A stretch of DNA of 64,000 bases from the NCBI GenBank assembly GCA_029204225.1, contig MU831922.1, positions 32,793 to 96,792 on the forward strand, in the 5' to 3' direction. This DNA comes from Diphasiastrum complanatum (lineage: Eukaryota; Streptophyta; Lycopodiopsida; Lycopodiales; Lycopodiaceae). The translations under genes and the position numbers were made by a program. Of this stretch, positions 29,901 through 42,694 are shown in pieces (the stretch's first letter is position 1; each line of letters opens with the position of its first letter). The notes below the pieces were generated by a model. That model had not been told where the DNA came from. It searched no databases and was given only the letters and a program-made list of their open reading frames with translations.

Positions 29901-31062
29901 GAATCCAATCTAGCATGCTCTAGCATTGATTCCAAAGGATTTATCGTTTGATTGCCCACTTTATGGTCCACTCCGTACCTTGTTGCTTCTGCACCTTGAT
30001 TTCTCTCCTTGTCCCAGCCTGATCTTGATACTTTTCCATCTTGGCTCTTTAAGGTAGGCAAAGATTGAGTACTCCGCAATGCACCTCTCACTTAGGTTGA
30101 AGTAGCTCTTTGAAATCAGCCGAAATGTAACCATTGACCTCGTGGAAAGCCAAAGAGTCGCACCAGTTTGATCCGCATACAAACTATCTCTTCGCGTTTG
30201 TTTGAAGTACCATGTCCGTCGCGCAAAACTTGACTTTCACAATTCCATCACTGGTCAGTTGCCTCACAATCAAAACAAGAAGTGTACATCGAGCTTGGCT
30301 TCAAGTAGCTCTCTTTGAATCAGACACATGCACCCAGAGTTTGCACTAGTCCGATCTCAACGCGAACTGTCCCTTAGCGTCCATTCGAAATACCAAGTCT
30401 CTCATGCAAGACTCAACTTTCATAGTTCCTTCATTGATCAGCTGCCTTACACGTAACACAAGCCAGCGTACTCATATGTTTCCTCATCATTGTTGGTCTA
30501 GAGAAAGCCTATTACAAGCTTTCCTTTCCACAACAAAAACTTGTCAACTTATTAGGTCCAAAGTTTGCCAGTCTCCTCGTGTGAGTATGGCTAGGTCACC
30601 TTGAATTTGCCCTCGTTTTGATCAACTTTCATTCAAAATTTGCCCCCCAAGAGAGAGGTGTGTGTGATAGTTCCCCTCCAATTATAAAATCAGCTGATCG
30701 GACTTAGAGTAGAGTTCTTCGGACAAAAAGCCTTTCCAACACTTTGCTTCCCATCTACTAGGATTATGGCTCGATCTAACTTGTTGCCAATATCTGAAGA
30801 GGATCCTAGTCTTTCCCCTTTGAGGAGAAACCCAACTGATACTGGATATCACCCATGCTCAGTGAGTTTCAGTTCTGAAGGTGGCCGTCCCAAAATGAAG
30901 ACCAACTGCTCCATAGAAGATCTCCCTTGAAATTGCCCTTTCCAACTTTTGACTTTCTGCTTGCGTCCGGTGGGCGTTGTCGCAAATGAAGCTAACCCAA
31001 GAAACAGGCTAGCCATCCATCGTTTGCAAACATTGAGTCGTCCTTTGCCGTTCACGTGCGAG
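29900..31062. other. Unresolved segment with internal duplications
   Basis: Higher in GC than its left neighbour. Two ~220-bp imperfect direct copies (about 30040-30270 and 30270-30480) share GAAGTAGCTCT, TTTGAA.TACCA.GTC and TCAG.TGCCT. A further pair links 30560-30600 and 31020-31065 (GTGNGAGTATGGCT). On the minus strand the copies would give related peptides (MELxK..ARRTWYFKQT and MKELxK..ETWYFEWT) broken by stops. This suggests an old coding repeat, possibly from a captured gene, but I do not recognise it. Confidence 0.35.
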
Positions 31063-31268
31063 TATGGCTGAAAATCTTTGATCGGTTCTAGCGGAGTCCA
31101 GAGAGCTCAGATCGATGTGCAATCACCTCACACGATCTAGGCATGATTAAAGGAAGCCTATGGATCAATAAAATCTAGAGAGAGAAAATGACTTTCTAGA
31201 AAAAGAAAATCCTAGAGAGAGAAAACATGCTTTACCAGCTTGGGTAGAGTGCTTGGTATGAGGGGTGT
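31063..31268 (+). repeat. Internal LTR fragment of the 31672 LTR family
   Basis: It matches 31825-32035 (TGGCTGAAAATCTTTGATCGG through GTGCTTGGTATGAGG) almost perfectly, and matches the inverted copy at 33770-33955. Both ends are cut. Confidence 0.8.
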
Positions 31269-31671
31269 GCGGAACTGAACAAATCTGGAGCTCAGGGAGC
31301 TCAACACAAAGTGCATCAAGGACAAATCAGGAGCTCAAAGGAGTTCCAAAGTCGAAAGTCAGAAGCGACAGGGGCGTACATTTCAAAGAAAGGCCTCTGT
31401 CACCAGTTAATAAGGTTCTCGGGTTTTACGAAAGCGATATCAAATCTACGCTTTTCCCAGACAAAGATATTTTTTTCAAGTTATGTAATTTTTCAGTACA
31501 AAGAGCTGAGCCTCCGACTTGTGGTGTGCCAGCTTCAATGTTAATAAAAAGTGGTCAGTAAATTGAGTACTGTGCCAAGTAGCTTAAATGTATAGTCATT
31601 TTAATTGGGAGACACCTTTACTTTAATCTGACATCTGATGAGGACATCAGATTTTATAAAGGTGGGGTTGA
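31269..31671 (+). other. 3' internal end and PPT of a TR-GAG-related element
   Basis: The sequence parallels the 3' untranslated segment of TR-GAG copy 2: CAATGTTAATAAA, GGTTTTACG.AAG, TGATGAGGACATCAG. It ends in a purine tract GGTGGGGTTGA before the LTR at 31672. The gag gene of this element is deleted. Confidence 0.6.
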
Positions 31672-32915
31672 TGTTGTAAAGCTACCTTTACAAGCTTTAC
31701 TTCCGGTGCCATCGGCACCAGCTATGTCCCCGGCGTCAGCAGCGCCCCTGCTGCTCCCGGCCCCAGCAGCGCCAGCGCCGCTCCCGGCGCCACTGTGACC
31801 AGAATCCAGCCGGCGCCAAGTTCCTATGGCTGAAAATCTTTGATCGGTTCTAGCGGAGTCCAGAGAGCTCAGATTGATGTGCAATCACCTCACACGATCT
31901 AGGCATGATTAAAGGAAGCCTATGGATCAATAAAATCTAGAGAGAGAAAATGACTTTCTAGAAAGAGAAAATCCTAGAGAGAGAAAAACGTGCTTTACCA
32001 GCTTGGGTAGAGTGCTTGGTATGAGGGGGGTGCCGAATCACACCAATACTATAGGGGAGTGTGGGTTGCGACTCAGGACGAGCTCCAACCAAGTCTCAGC
32101 CTCCCTTGCTGGAATGTTGTCATGGCTCTCGCCTTGGCATGCTAGCGCCCCGGAGACTAGGGTCGGTCACACACTTGAAATGTAACCTTCTCAGATTTAT
32201 CAATAAAGTGGGATTTTCCTCAAACTGACTCTGATTACCTTCTGGGTTTCAGTGTTCGGTAAAAGCGCCAGTTGTAAGGCCGCTTTCAAAATTTTTAACT
32301 TGGCACATAGCTGAGGGTCGTATCCCGGGACGCCAGCGGTATGCCGTCGGGACCATTCGGTCCGTGGCGCCAGCGGTATGCTGTCGGGACCATTTGGTCC
32401 AGGAACTGGTTGTTTCCATATCTGTCGCGGCTTGTGGTTCTGAGTGTTCCTTGCATGAACGTGAATGGGTTAAGCTCTTGGGGAACGGGCTCTAATCTGT
32501 CGGCTGAGTTGGATGGCTTGCTTGGGTGGATGTTACCTGTTTATGGCTGTCCAGTCTGGCGTGGCGCTAGGTTGGCTTCCAGCGCTCGTGACGAAGCTTT
32601 CAGTTGGTTAAGTCTGATGTAAGTCAGACCGCTTGCTTGGAATGGATGTTACTCGTTTGTAACGAAGCTTCGAGTTGATTAAGTTTGATGTATGTCGGGC
32701 GGCTTGCTTGGAGGGAAGTCACTCACATCGGGACCCCCGATCTGGCATGGCGCCAGGTTGGATCTCAATGTTGGTTTTCGGAACTTCAAGTCGGTTAAGT
32801 CTGATCGTTGTTGGTGAGTTGGCTGCTTGTATGTCAAGTGGGTTTGGATGGCAAGAGTTGAAGGCTGGGAAACTAAGTCGTGGTTCCCGGCTCCCTTTGG
32901 GATGCCTGCGCTACA
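31672..32915 (+). repeat. LTR-A, 3' LTR of a TR-GAG-related element
   Basis: 1244 bp. It starts TGTTGTAAAGC like the TR-GAG LTR and ends CCTGCGCTACA, comparable to CCGGCGCAACA there. A very GC-rich stretch (about 31690-31820) is built on GGCGCC-type triplets. It is directly followed by an inverted copy of itself. Confidence 0.75.
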
Positions 32916-34083
32916 AAGGGAGCCGGGAACCACAACTTAGCTTCCCAGCCTTCAACTCTTGCCATCCAAACCCACTTGGCATACAAGCAGCCAACTCGCC
33001 AACAACGATCAGACTTAACCAACTTGAAGATCCGAAAACCAACATTGAGATCCAACCTGGCGCCATGCCAGATCGGGGGTCCCGATGTGGGTGACTTCCC
33101 TCCAAGCAAGCCGCCCGACATACATCAAACTTAACCAACTCGAAGCTTCGTTACAAACGAGTAACATCCATTCCAAGCAAGCGGTCTGACTTACATCAGA
33201 CTTAACCAACTGAAAGCTTCGTCACGAGCACTGGAAGCCAACCTCGCGCCATGCCAGACTGGACAACCATAAACAGGTAACTTCCACCCAAGCAAGCCAT
33301 CCAACTCAGCCGACAGGTTAGAGCCCGTTCCCCAAGAGCTTAACCCATTCACGTTCATGCAAGGAACACTCAGAACCACAAGCCGCGACAGATATGGAGA
33401 CAACCAGTTCCTCGACCAAATGGTCCCGACAGCATACCGCTGGCGCCACGGACCGAATGGTCCCGACGGCATACCGCTGGCGTCCCGGGATACGACCCTC
33501 AGCTATGTGCCAAGTTAAAAATTTTGAAGCGGCCTTACAACTGGCGCTTTTACCGAACACTGAAACTCAGAAGGTAATCAGAGTCAGTTTGAGGAAAATC
33601 CCACTTTATTGATAAATCTGAGAAGGTTTTCAAGTGTGTGACCGACCCTAGTCTCCGGGGCGCTAGCATGCCAAGGCGAGAGCCATGACAACATTCCAGC
33701 TCGTCTTGAGTCGCAACCCGCACTCCCCTATAGTATTGGTGTGATTCAGCACCCTCCTCATACCAAGCACTCTATTCAAGCTGGTAAAGCACGTTTTTCA
33801 TTCTTTAGGATTTTCTCTTTCAAGAAAGTCATTTTCTCTCTCTAGATTTTATTGATCCCTAGGCTTCCTTTAATCATGCCTAGATCGTGTGAGGTGATTT
33901 CACATCGATCTGAGCTCTCTGGACTCCGCTAGAACCGATCAAAGATTTTCAGCCATAAGAACTTGGCGCCGGCTGGATTTCGGTCACAGTGGCGCCGGGA
34001 GCAGCAGGGGCGCTACTGGCGCCGGGGACATAGCTGGCGCCAGTGGCGTCGGAAGTAAAGCTTGTAAAGGTAGCTTTACAACA
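32916..34083 (-). repeat. LTR-B, inverted copy of LTR-A
   Basis: Reverse complement of 31672-32899 with scattered substitutions and one ~26-bp gap (a stretch near 32080-32105 is absent from LTR-B near 33700). The last ~16 bp of the LTR are missing at the join. The other end, ..TTTACAACA at 34083, abuts the gag of TR-GAG copy 2. Neither a PBS nor a PPT adjoins it. Confidence 0.8.
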
Positions 34084-36140
34084 AGATGGGTGGCCCTTCT
34101 GAACCTACACCAAGAGACAAACCCTTGCCAGAGGCGCAACAAGACCTCTTTGAAGTGAAGATGCGGCAATACTTATCAAGCACAATGACGGCTATGCTTA
34201 GCGAGGTGAAGAAGGACAGAGAAATAGAAAGGAAAGAATGGCAAACATCTCTGCGAACCATGAACCTTACTCAATTTAACCTTGCTAGAGAAATGAGAGA
34301 CGGGCTAACACAGCTCGAAGCCAAGTTTGAAGAGTTGGAGGCAACTAGAGGGAATGCAGTGGTGCCTCCTCCACAGATACCAAGAGAACCACGAGCGCGA
34401 AACACGGAAGGCCCAAAGAAGACTACCAAAGTAAAAGCACCACCTACTTTCAAAGGAGAGCGTGACATTCAAATTGTGGAAGATTGGTTGTTTCACATGG
34501 ACCATTACTTCCGTCTGATGAACACTCCTGAGGAAGAAAGAACGGACTTGGCATTAGCATGTTTTGAGGGCTACACTACAAATTGGTACTGGATGGCAGG
34601 AATGCATTTCTAGACATGGGACGCATTCAAAACCGCGTTCCGAGAGGAGTTCATACCAAAGGATTCACACATGAGATTGAGGACAGAATTATCGGGGCTC
34701 AAACAGAAAGGGTCATTGTGAGAGTACCTCAATACAGATAGAGTGTATGGGTTATTGAAGATATGTCTGAGGCGGACAAAACTCATTACCTCTTGTCTGG
34801 AATGCAGTCTTGGACCCAGCGATAGACAGCTACATGTCCCGTGATTTCAACTCAACTATTCGAGCAGCTGACATGGTTTGTGATTATGAGAGCACATTGG
34901 CACCAGCTGCTCCCGCAACCTCAACAAGAGTATTTAGTGGATCCAGACCGAGTCCGAGCTTCTTTTCAAAGGGGGACTCAGCTCCAAATGGCAACCAAGC
35001 CTCGAGTAGCGTGAACAAATTCCCAACAAAAACAGGGTTTGGCAACCAAGGCAACAATGGAGGGAACATGTTCCAGAGAAGAAACAATGTTGGACCTTCA
35101 GCTAGTCACAGCAACAGCTCACCAACAGTGGGCAGTTCATGCGCTGCTTCAATTGTCATCAGCAAGGTCACTCTTGGAGGTCATGCCCCAAACCATTGAA
35201 CAAGCAAATCATGGCTGCCATTGAAGGATTTGATAGGATGGAGAGAGAGGCATTTGATCAAGAAGATGGTGAACAAGATGTCAAAAAGGACCCAGAAACG
35301 GATTTGACGGAGTCTGACCTGAGTGCCTTACAACAGATAGGGGCACTGGCGGCATATCATGAACATCTCATGGCAACTCCTGCGAGAGGATCAAAGTTAT
35401 TGTACCTGAAAGGCTGTATTCAAGGCATGATCATTTACTTCATGGTAGACCTGGGGGCGTCACATAACTACTTGTCAGAAAAACTGACAGGGGAATTGGA
35501 CATCAAATGTGAAGAAAATGTGACTCCTATTTGTGTGGAGACCGTGAAAGGAACAATGACTACTTGTAGATTGGCAACCAACTTACCAATCTCCCTGGGA
35601 ACCTGGAAGAATCGACTAATGTTCACAATCTTGAAGATGGATGCCTTCGACGCTATTTTGGGATTAAGCTGGTTTAACGAACATGTGGTGGCCTTCTTGG
35701 CAAAAGGGGTTAACCTTGTGTTATTATATAATGGCAGGAGACCTTGTGTCCTTAGAGCTGTGCCAGGGGACCAACTAGAAAAGAACGACACAAATGAACC
35801 TGAGCCAACCATCCCTCCCAATCTCATTCACCTCTTTAACGAAGGACAGCCAACAGTGACAAACCAGCTGACACGGGACCAAATGGAGCCAACATTGCCT
35901 GTAGTTTCTACATCAAAGGTGAATTCAAGTGCCGATGTAGAGCTCAAGGAGCTCAACTTGTGTGACCAAGCGAAAGCTCACTTCTTTAACGAAGGACATT
36001 CAACAATGACAAACCAGCTGACGCGAGGTCAAATGGAGCCAACATTGCCTGCAGCTTCTACATCAGAGGTGAATCTAAGTGCCGATGCAGAGCTCAAGGA
36101 GCTCAACCTGGGTGACCAAACGAAATATCTAGAGTCCTAA
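34084..36140 (+). pseudogene. Gag-protease of TR-GAG copy 2
   Basis: It aligns along its length with the copy 1 protein from GGPSEPTPR onward. Lesions: CAG-to-TAG at 34611, TGA near 34719 where copy 1 has Arg in GSLREYL, loss of bases near 34735 and 34805, and a frame change near 35140 between the capsid part and the knuckle. The frame from 35139 to 36140 is intact: knuckle CFNCHQQGHSWRSC, protease with D-L-G, ILGLSWF and the duplicated C-terminal repeat. Untranslated sequence 36141-36492 follows. Confidence 0.85.
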
Positions 36141-36492
36141 GGGACTCATCCAGACGTGCGACGAAAACGACATATCTGAGGCTTAAGGGAGTCATAAGTA
36201 CCTTTTTCTTTCATGTTAATAAAGTAAGCCGCATTTTTCATCAAGGAGTGAGCTTCAGTCTAATGTCTAAGTGCAGCAACTTTACACAGGTTTTACGTAA
36301 GTGAACTAGATCCACACTTTTCATGTGCTGGGTGCAAACACAATATCATTACTTCTCTTTACAGTTGGTCTCCTTTGGCTGGTGAATCAAGCCCGTGCCC
36401 TTGTATATGTGAATAAAGTCTGGCCGGTGAATTAAGCCCGTGCCATGAGTCTTAGGTTCTAGTTTGGCCCTGATGAGGACATCAGCTTTCTC

Positions 36493-37232
36493 AAACGAGG
36501 GGAGAATGTTGTAAAGCTGACTCGGGTGCAACCCAACGTGCCCTGTAAGACTCTAAGGGGTGACACTCTCTAAGGTCCCAGAGCAAGTAAGAACGTCAAG
36601 GACTGAGCCTCCGACCTGTGGTGAGCCAATCAAGTAGTCACAAGTCATGACCTAGCTCTGGAGCTCGAGTCATGGCCTAGTCAGGAAAACAAGTTGATTC
36701 GGCCGTCGGGACGGCTCCCGGGACCCATGTCCGGGAGCCAGACTGATTCTGCCAGGCTTAATCAGCAAAATAAAAACCAAGTCCTAAAAAGCGTGCTTTA
36801 CCAGAAAGCACTATGTTTCAAACCAGAGGGGGTGTGCCGAATCACAACAGAACTATAGGGGGAGTCCGACAGACAGAAACTTGGGCAGCTCAACCAGCGC
36901 CAGGAATCTAGTCGCCAGGTCTCAGCTCCCTCTACCAGCACGAGCCAGGCACAATGCCCAGCACGTGTTGGTGGCCCCGAGACCGGTCAGTCTATGTATG
37001 AATGTAACCTCTTCCAAATCTAATAAAGTTGATCCTTGGGAATGATTACCATTTCGGTTTCGCCTTCGGGACTGGTCCAAGTGGAAGGACCCTTACTGCA
37101 ACCTTTTTGCGTCGCCGGCGCCTAAGGGTCCCTGTCATCGACATGGGGCTTGCCACTATGTTAATTGGTCAGTTTGGCGACAACTATGCATTGGGTTTCA
37201 TGTGTGGCTTGTCTTTGCCTTTGGTTACCTTT
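36493..37232 (+). repeat. PPT and first part of the 3' LTR of TR-GAG copy 2
   Basis: PPT AACGAGGGGAGAA, then 726 bp of LTR from TGTTGTAAAGC. It is interrupted after ..GGTTACCTTT by copia B. Confidence 0.88.
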
Positions 37233-37914
37233 TGTTAAAAATTCACAATTCTAGCTTGACTAGTTTTGGTCATATGACTTGTAAATAGTTAGATGGTCAT
37301 AATGTGGCTTGTCACACATGCCAAATAGCATAGGATTCCATTCATAAGGATGTTCTCAAGTAGACCTAAGTGTTAGAACCTTTGGAATGAGTCCAAATTA
37401 TGCTTAGATACAAGGGAGAAAAAATAGGAGCTATTTTTGGTAATTTTTGCATTGTTGAGGGATCTCCAAGATTCCAACCCTAACTTGGTAGGGATGAAAG
37501 ATCCACCAAAATTAGCATTAGGGATAGGTTTAGGGCTACTCATACCTGCCCAAAACCGTGATGGATCATGTATATATAGGTGATGATATCTCACCAAAAT
37601 CAATCAAGCAATTTCATGATTTTTCTCTCATAATGGTGCAATTGCTCTCTATGTTCATAATTGTTTGAGTACTTGTGATTACTAATGATTATAGGATTGA
37701 ATGTAGGTCTGGTGTACAGTACTCAGACTGTGGGAGGCCGTACTTTCACACGTGTGAAGCCTTCTTCAAGGATTTGGGCCATTTAGTGAGGTTCAAGCAT
37801 AGATTTTTGATGGATTTTGATGGTTCAACTTGTGCTAATCTTATGAAATCATAATCTATTGTTTCCCTCATCATTTCAAGTGTTTTAGGATCTTTATTTG
37901 CTGTAATTTTTACA
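37233..37914 (+). repeat. 5' LTR of copia B
   Basis: TGTTAAAAATTC...TTTTTACA. TATA-like TATATATA at 37571-37578. The palindrome TTCACACGTGTGAA lies at 37745-37758, downstream of that TATA. Confidence 0.93.
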
Positions 37915-37927
37915 TGGTATCAGAGCC
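37915..37927 (+). other. Primer-binding site (initiator tRNA-Met) of copia B
   Basis: TGGTATCAGAGCC directly after the LTR. Confidence 0.92.
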
Positions 37928-38725
37928 TAAAGGCTGAAATGAGCTAAATCCTTGGTTTGCATTCAATTTGATCACAATTTTTGATCTAAATCTTGTGTAG
38001 ATTGGATCTTAGCATCTAGTATTGATTCTAGAACTCAAAGTGAGTCAAATACATTGGAGATTGGTGTTGTGTGACTTCATTTGCAGGTGTTTAGGTGTCT
38101 AAAACCAGAGGCAAAGTTGAATTCAATTCACATTACCAAGATAGCAAGTTTTGCTTGCTCCAAGCATTGATTTCTAGGCGAGTTTTGGAGGTGATTTCAT
38201 AGAGAAGGCTTTCTAGCATTCAAGGAGAGGGAAGATCAGAGTTTTGGGGACTCTTCAAGGCTGTTCTAAGGTGTAGTAGGCACCTCCTAAAGTGATTTAG
38301 GTTCAGTCCAACCATTGCTTGACTTATGCACCAAATTAGATCAATTTTTCATCAATTTTGATCATTTTTTGCTTGTAATTGGATAGTAGATTGTGTTGCA
38401 TCCTCATTAAGTTCCATTTAGATCTTTTACAAGTGATTTTGGAAGTATATTAGGTTGCTGAAATTCACTCTTGATCAGATCATTTGGAAGCTTTAATATT
38501 CTTTATAGAAAGAGGGGCAATTCTACTAGTATTGTCTACTTCAATCAAGCAAGTGCATTGTTTCTAGTATTCTATGATTTGATTTTGTTAGAGATCATTC
38601 TTAGATCTTTATAGGAAGTCTATTACTGATCTTTTCAGTTCCCTAAGAAGTGGGATAAGGTAGACCTTCAATCAAATCAATAGAAGTAACCTTCATTTGT
38701 GTCAAGTCCTTGATTAGGAGACTAG
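37928..38725 (+). other. Leader of copia B
   Basis: About 800 bp of untranslated AT-rich sequence. I see no clear repeat array comparable to that of copia A. Confidence 0.55.
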
Positions 38726-41700
38726 ATGGCATCTATAAATGCATATCTTTTGGATACTAATGAAAGGCTCAACAAAACTAACTATTCCATATGGAAAGTT
38801 AGAATGGAATCCATCATGATCATGCAAGATCTGATGGAAATTGTAAATGGTAAGGAGGGTGAACCTATTCATCCTCAAGAAAAAGCCAAATACATCAAGA
38901 GGTGCAATGTTGCACTACATTGCATAAAAATGAATGTTGCAAATGAACTCTTAAGAGAGGTAGGAGATTGCACTTCAGCTCAAGATGCTTGGGAGACTTT
39001 GCAAAAGGTCTATGAATCCAAGAACCAAACTAGAATGTTAGCTTTGAAGAATCAAATCTATAGAAGCTATCAAAAGAAAGGAGAGAGTGCACATACTTTT
39101 GTCCTAAGAGTAAAGGAATTGAACAAAGAGCTAGCCTTTATAGGTGACCCTATCAAGGATGAAGAGCTTGTTCAACTCATATTGAATGGACTAAGCTTTG
39201 AATTTGACAATTTGGTTCAGGGATATGCAATTATGGGTAAGCTACCCATACTTGAAGAACTCCAAGGCACACTCATGGCCGAGGAATCAAGAAGGAGCCA
39301 AATGCAAGAGAGGATGGATAGGCTTTCCATCCAAGGTGGAGATTACCAAGCTCTCTTCACCAAAGGCAAAGGCAAGTCCAAAGGCAAAGGATCAACATTC
39401 AAGAAGTATACAAAGCTTGAGGATCAAGAAGGACCCCCAAAGGCATCTCCATCAACCACCAAAGTCAAGAAGGACAAATCAAAGGTGAAGTGCTACTATT
39501 GTAGCAAGATGGGGCATTATGCCTCGGAATGCTTCAAGAGGAAGCAAGATCAAAGCCAAGCCAACATGAGCAAAGAGGAGGAGGAGGAGAGTTCACATGA
39601 GGACTCTCTCATGATGTCCATATTTTCTTCAACAAGCTTCAAAGGAGAAGATCCTTGGTGGATTGACTCGGGTGCTAGTTCACACATGACTAGTAAAAGG
39701 GAGTTTTTCTCTTCTCTCTTATCTTATGATGGACCTATAAAGTCTATCTATACAGCAAATGATGAAGCTTGTAAGATTGAAGGAGTTGGTAGCATTCCCC
39801 TTTGCTTAGGATCTTCCAAAAAGATCAACATAGAAGGTGTTTTGTACATTCCTACAATAACAAAGAATCTACTAAGTGTTGGCCAAATGGTAGACAATGG
39901 TTTCAATGTTGACTTTGCTTCAAATGAATGTTTCATCAAGAAGAAGGGTAAGATAGTGGCTAAGGGCACTAGACTTGGCAAACTTTATAAGCTGGATGCA
40001 TTTGTGGATACTAATGTTGTCATGTTGGCCGAGAAGAGCAAGATATCTACCTACTTTATGGCACAAAAGACTTGGACATGTCAACTCGGGTTCCATGGAG
40101 GCTATGATCAAGGAGGAGTATGCTTTAGGCCTACCAAGGTCTATTGGGAAGGAAGACAAGGTTTGTGAAGCTTGTGCCTTATCCAAGGCACATAAGAAGG
40201 TGTTTTCTAACTCCATCACAAAGTCATCTCATCCTCTTGAACTCATACACTCGGATGTGCACATTGCTAGCACCAAATCTAATGGAGGTTCATCCATGTT
40301 TTTAACCTTCATTGATGACTACTCAAGATATTGTTGGGTGTTCTTACTTTCCTTCAAGTCTCAAGTATTTGATACTTTTGTAAAGTTCAAGTTGTTTGTG
40401 GAAAAGCATCATAATCATAGCATCAAGATTCTTAGAAGTGACAATGGTGGAGAATTCATCTCCAATGAGTTCAAGGCCTTTTGTGAGGAGGAAGGGATCA
40501 AGAAAGAGACTTCTTGTCCTTACACTCCTCAACAAAATGGAGTTGCTGAAAGAAGGAATAGAACATTATGTGAATGTTCTAAGGCTTTAAGATTAGATGC
40601 TTGTTTGCCCAAATCCTTTTGGGGTGAGTCTCTTGTATGTGCAAACTACTTGATGAATAGGGTGTCTTGCAAAGCAATTGAAAACAAAACTCCTTATGAG
40701 ATGTTGTATGGAAAGAAACCCAATCTTAATTACTTGAAAGTTTTTGGGTGTATATGTTATGTGCATGTGCCATTGGAAACAAGAACCAAGGAGGATCCAT
40801 CTTCCACAAGAGGGATCATGCTTGGATATGCAAGCTCAAGCAAGGGCTACAAAGTCTATCTCCCATCCTTGAACAAATTTGTTGTTTCAAGGGATGTCAT
40901 CTTTGATGAACATCATATGCATATGCTTGAAGAAGGCTCAAGTGCTCCAACAATCAAGAAGAAGATGGCCGAGGAGCAAGATCTTGGTTTTGAGGAGGAG
41001 CTCATGGAGGAGCAAGCACCAAACCCACCTATCACACCAAGGAGATCTTCAAGGGAAAAAGTGGAGCCATCAAGGCTCACATATCAAGGCAAAGGACAGC
41101 AAGCTGAGGGTATCTCATCCACTTCTTATGCTTTATCTAGTTTTGAAGAACCGTCTAATGTTGAAGATGCATTGAACTCCAAAGAATGGTATAAAGCTAT
41201 GTTGGATGAGTATGATGCCTTGATTGAGAATGAAACTTGGTTGCTTGTTGAGAGACCTCAAAGGAATGTAATAGGATGCAAGTGGGTCTTCAAGCTTAAG
41301 TTGAATGCAAATGGGAGTGTTAACAAACATAAAGCAAGATTAGTTGCAAAAGGTTATGCTCAAGAGAGAGGGATAGACTATGAGAAAAATTTTGCACCCG
41401 TGGCCAAGATGGTCACAATAAGACTAATCATTGCACTTGCATCACATTTTGGATGGATTCTATGTCAAATGGATGTCTCTAATGCTTTCTTGAATGGTTT
41501 TTTGGAAGAGGATATCTATATGGAGCAGCCACAAGGGTTCATCAAGCATGGAATGGAGAACAAAGTATGCCATCTCCAAAGAAGCATCTTTGGCTTGAAG
41601 CAAGTCTCGAGATCTTGCAATTCAAGACTAAATTGCTATCTTATTTTACTTTCTTTTGTTCAAAGTGAATATGATCCTACTCTTTACATTAAGTTTGATG

Positions 41701-42692
41701 ATGTTGGTATTGTACTTTTACTCATTTATGTAGATGACATCATCATTAGTGGAAATAGTGTTGATGGTATTGAGAAAATCAAGATAGATCTATCCTTAGA
41801 GTTCAAGATGGTAGATCTAGGGTGTCTTCACTTCATCTTAGGCATAGAAGTACTTAGAGGGTCTGATTTTATCTTTATAAGTCAAGTAAACTATGCTCAA
41901 AGTCTTTTGAAGAAGTTTAAGATGGAAGTATGCAAAAGTGTTGACACACCAATGGAGCAAGATGTAAAAGTGCCAAATGAAGATGATGAAAGATCCTTCA
42001 TGGACATCACTTTGTTTAGGCAACTTATAGGTTCCTTAATGTGGATCACTATAACTAGACCAGATCTTAGCTTTAGTGTATGTAGGTTGAGCCAATCCAT
42101 GCAAAAGCCATTGAATATCCATTGGAAAAAGGCTAAGAGGATTCTAAGATACATCTCGGGTACATTGGATTTTAGGATTCTATATAGAGGAGATGTGATT
42201 AACCTTCATGCATTTAGTGATTCAGATTTTGCAGGGGACAAGAGGGATAGGAAATCAACAAGTGCCTATTCAACTTTCATAGGAGAAGGTGTGGTTTCAT
42301 GGCTTTCAAAAAAGCAAGAAACTATATCTCTATCTTCAACCGAGGCCGAGTACAAAGCTTTGACAACCACTACAAAGGAGGTACTTTGGATCAAGAGATT
42401 ATTGGTGGAGCTAAAGATCATGGATTCAGAGGAGGCACCAATCATCTACAATGACAATATATCAGCCCAACACCTTGCATCTAACCCAATCTGCCATGCA
42501 AGATCTAAGCACATTGAGATATGCCATCACTTTGTGAGAGAAATGGTGCAAGCCAAGGAGATTGCTTTGGAGCATGTTCCAAGCAGTGAATGTGTAGCTG
42601 ATCTACTTACTAAACCACTTCAAAAGACACCTTTTATGAAGTTCAGATCATCACTTGGAGTGATTAGTAAAGCAATGATTGAACCAAGCTAG
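38726..42692 (+). pseudogene. Copia B gag-pol, broken by a frameshift near 40050
   Basis: The first frame (38726-40168) gives gag, knuckle CYYCSKMGHYASEC near 39490 and protease WWIDSGASSHM near 39660. Just before the GAG-pre-integrase motif LWHKRLGH (about 40065) the frame changes, and the second frame runs to 42692. That frame has the integrase (HSDVH, RSDNGGE, AERRNRT), RT (KHKARLVAKGYAQ, QMDVSNAFLNG, YVDD) and RNase H (SDSDFAGD, STEAEY, ARSKHIEI). The shift lies within a conserved unit, not at a gag-pol border, so I read it as a mutation. Two spots in RT are also unusual: FGLKQVSRSCN where relatives have YGLKQAPRSWY, and YEKNFAPV where relatives have YDETFAPV. Confidence 0.9.
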
Positions 42693-42694
42693 AT

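Noticed and set aside
31654-31884. 76-codon Ala/Gly-rich minus-strand frame
   Set aside because: It is the GC-rich GGCGCC-type stretch within LTR-A; composition explains it.
40040-40070. Programmed gag-pol frameshift in copia B
   Set aside because: The shift falls between protease and integrase inside a continuous copia polyprotein, and copia A is translated through the same point in one frame.
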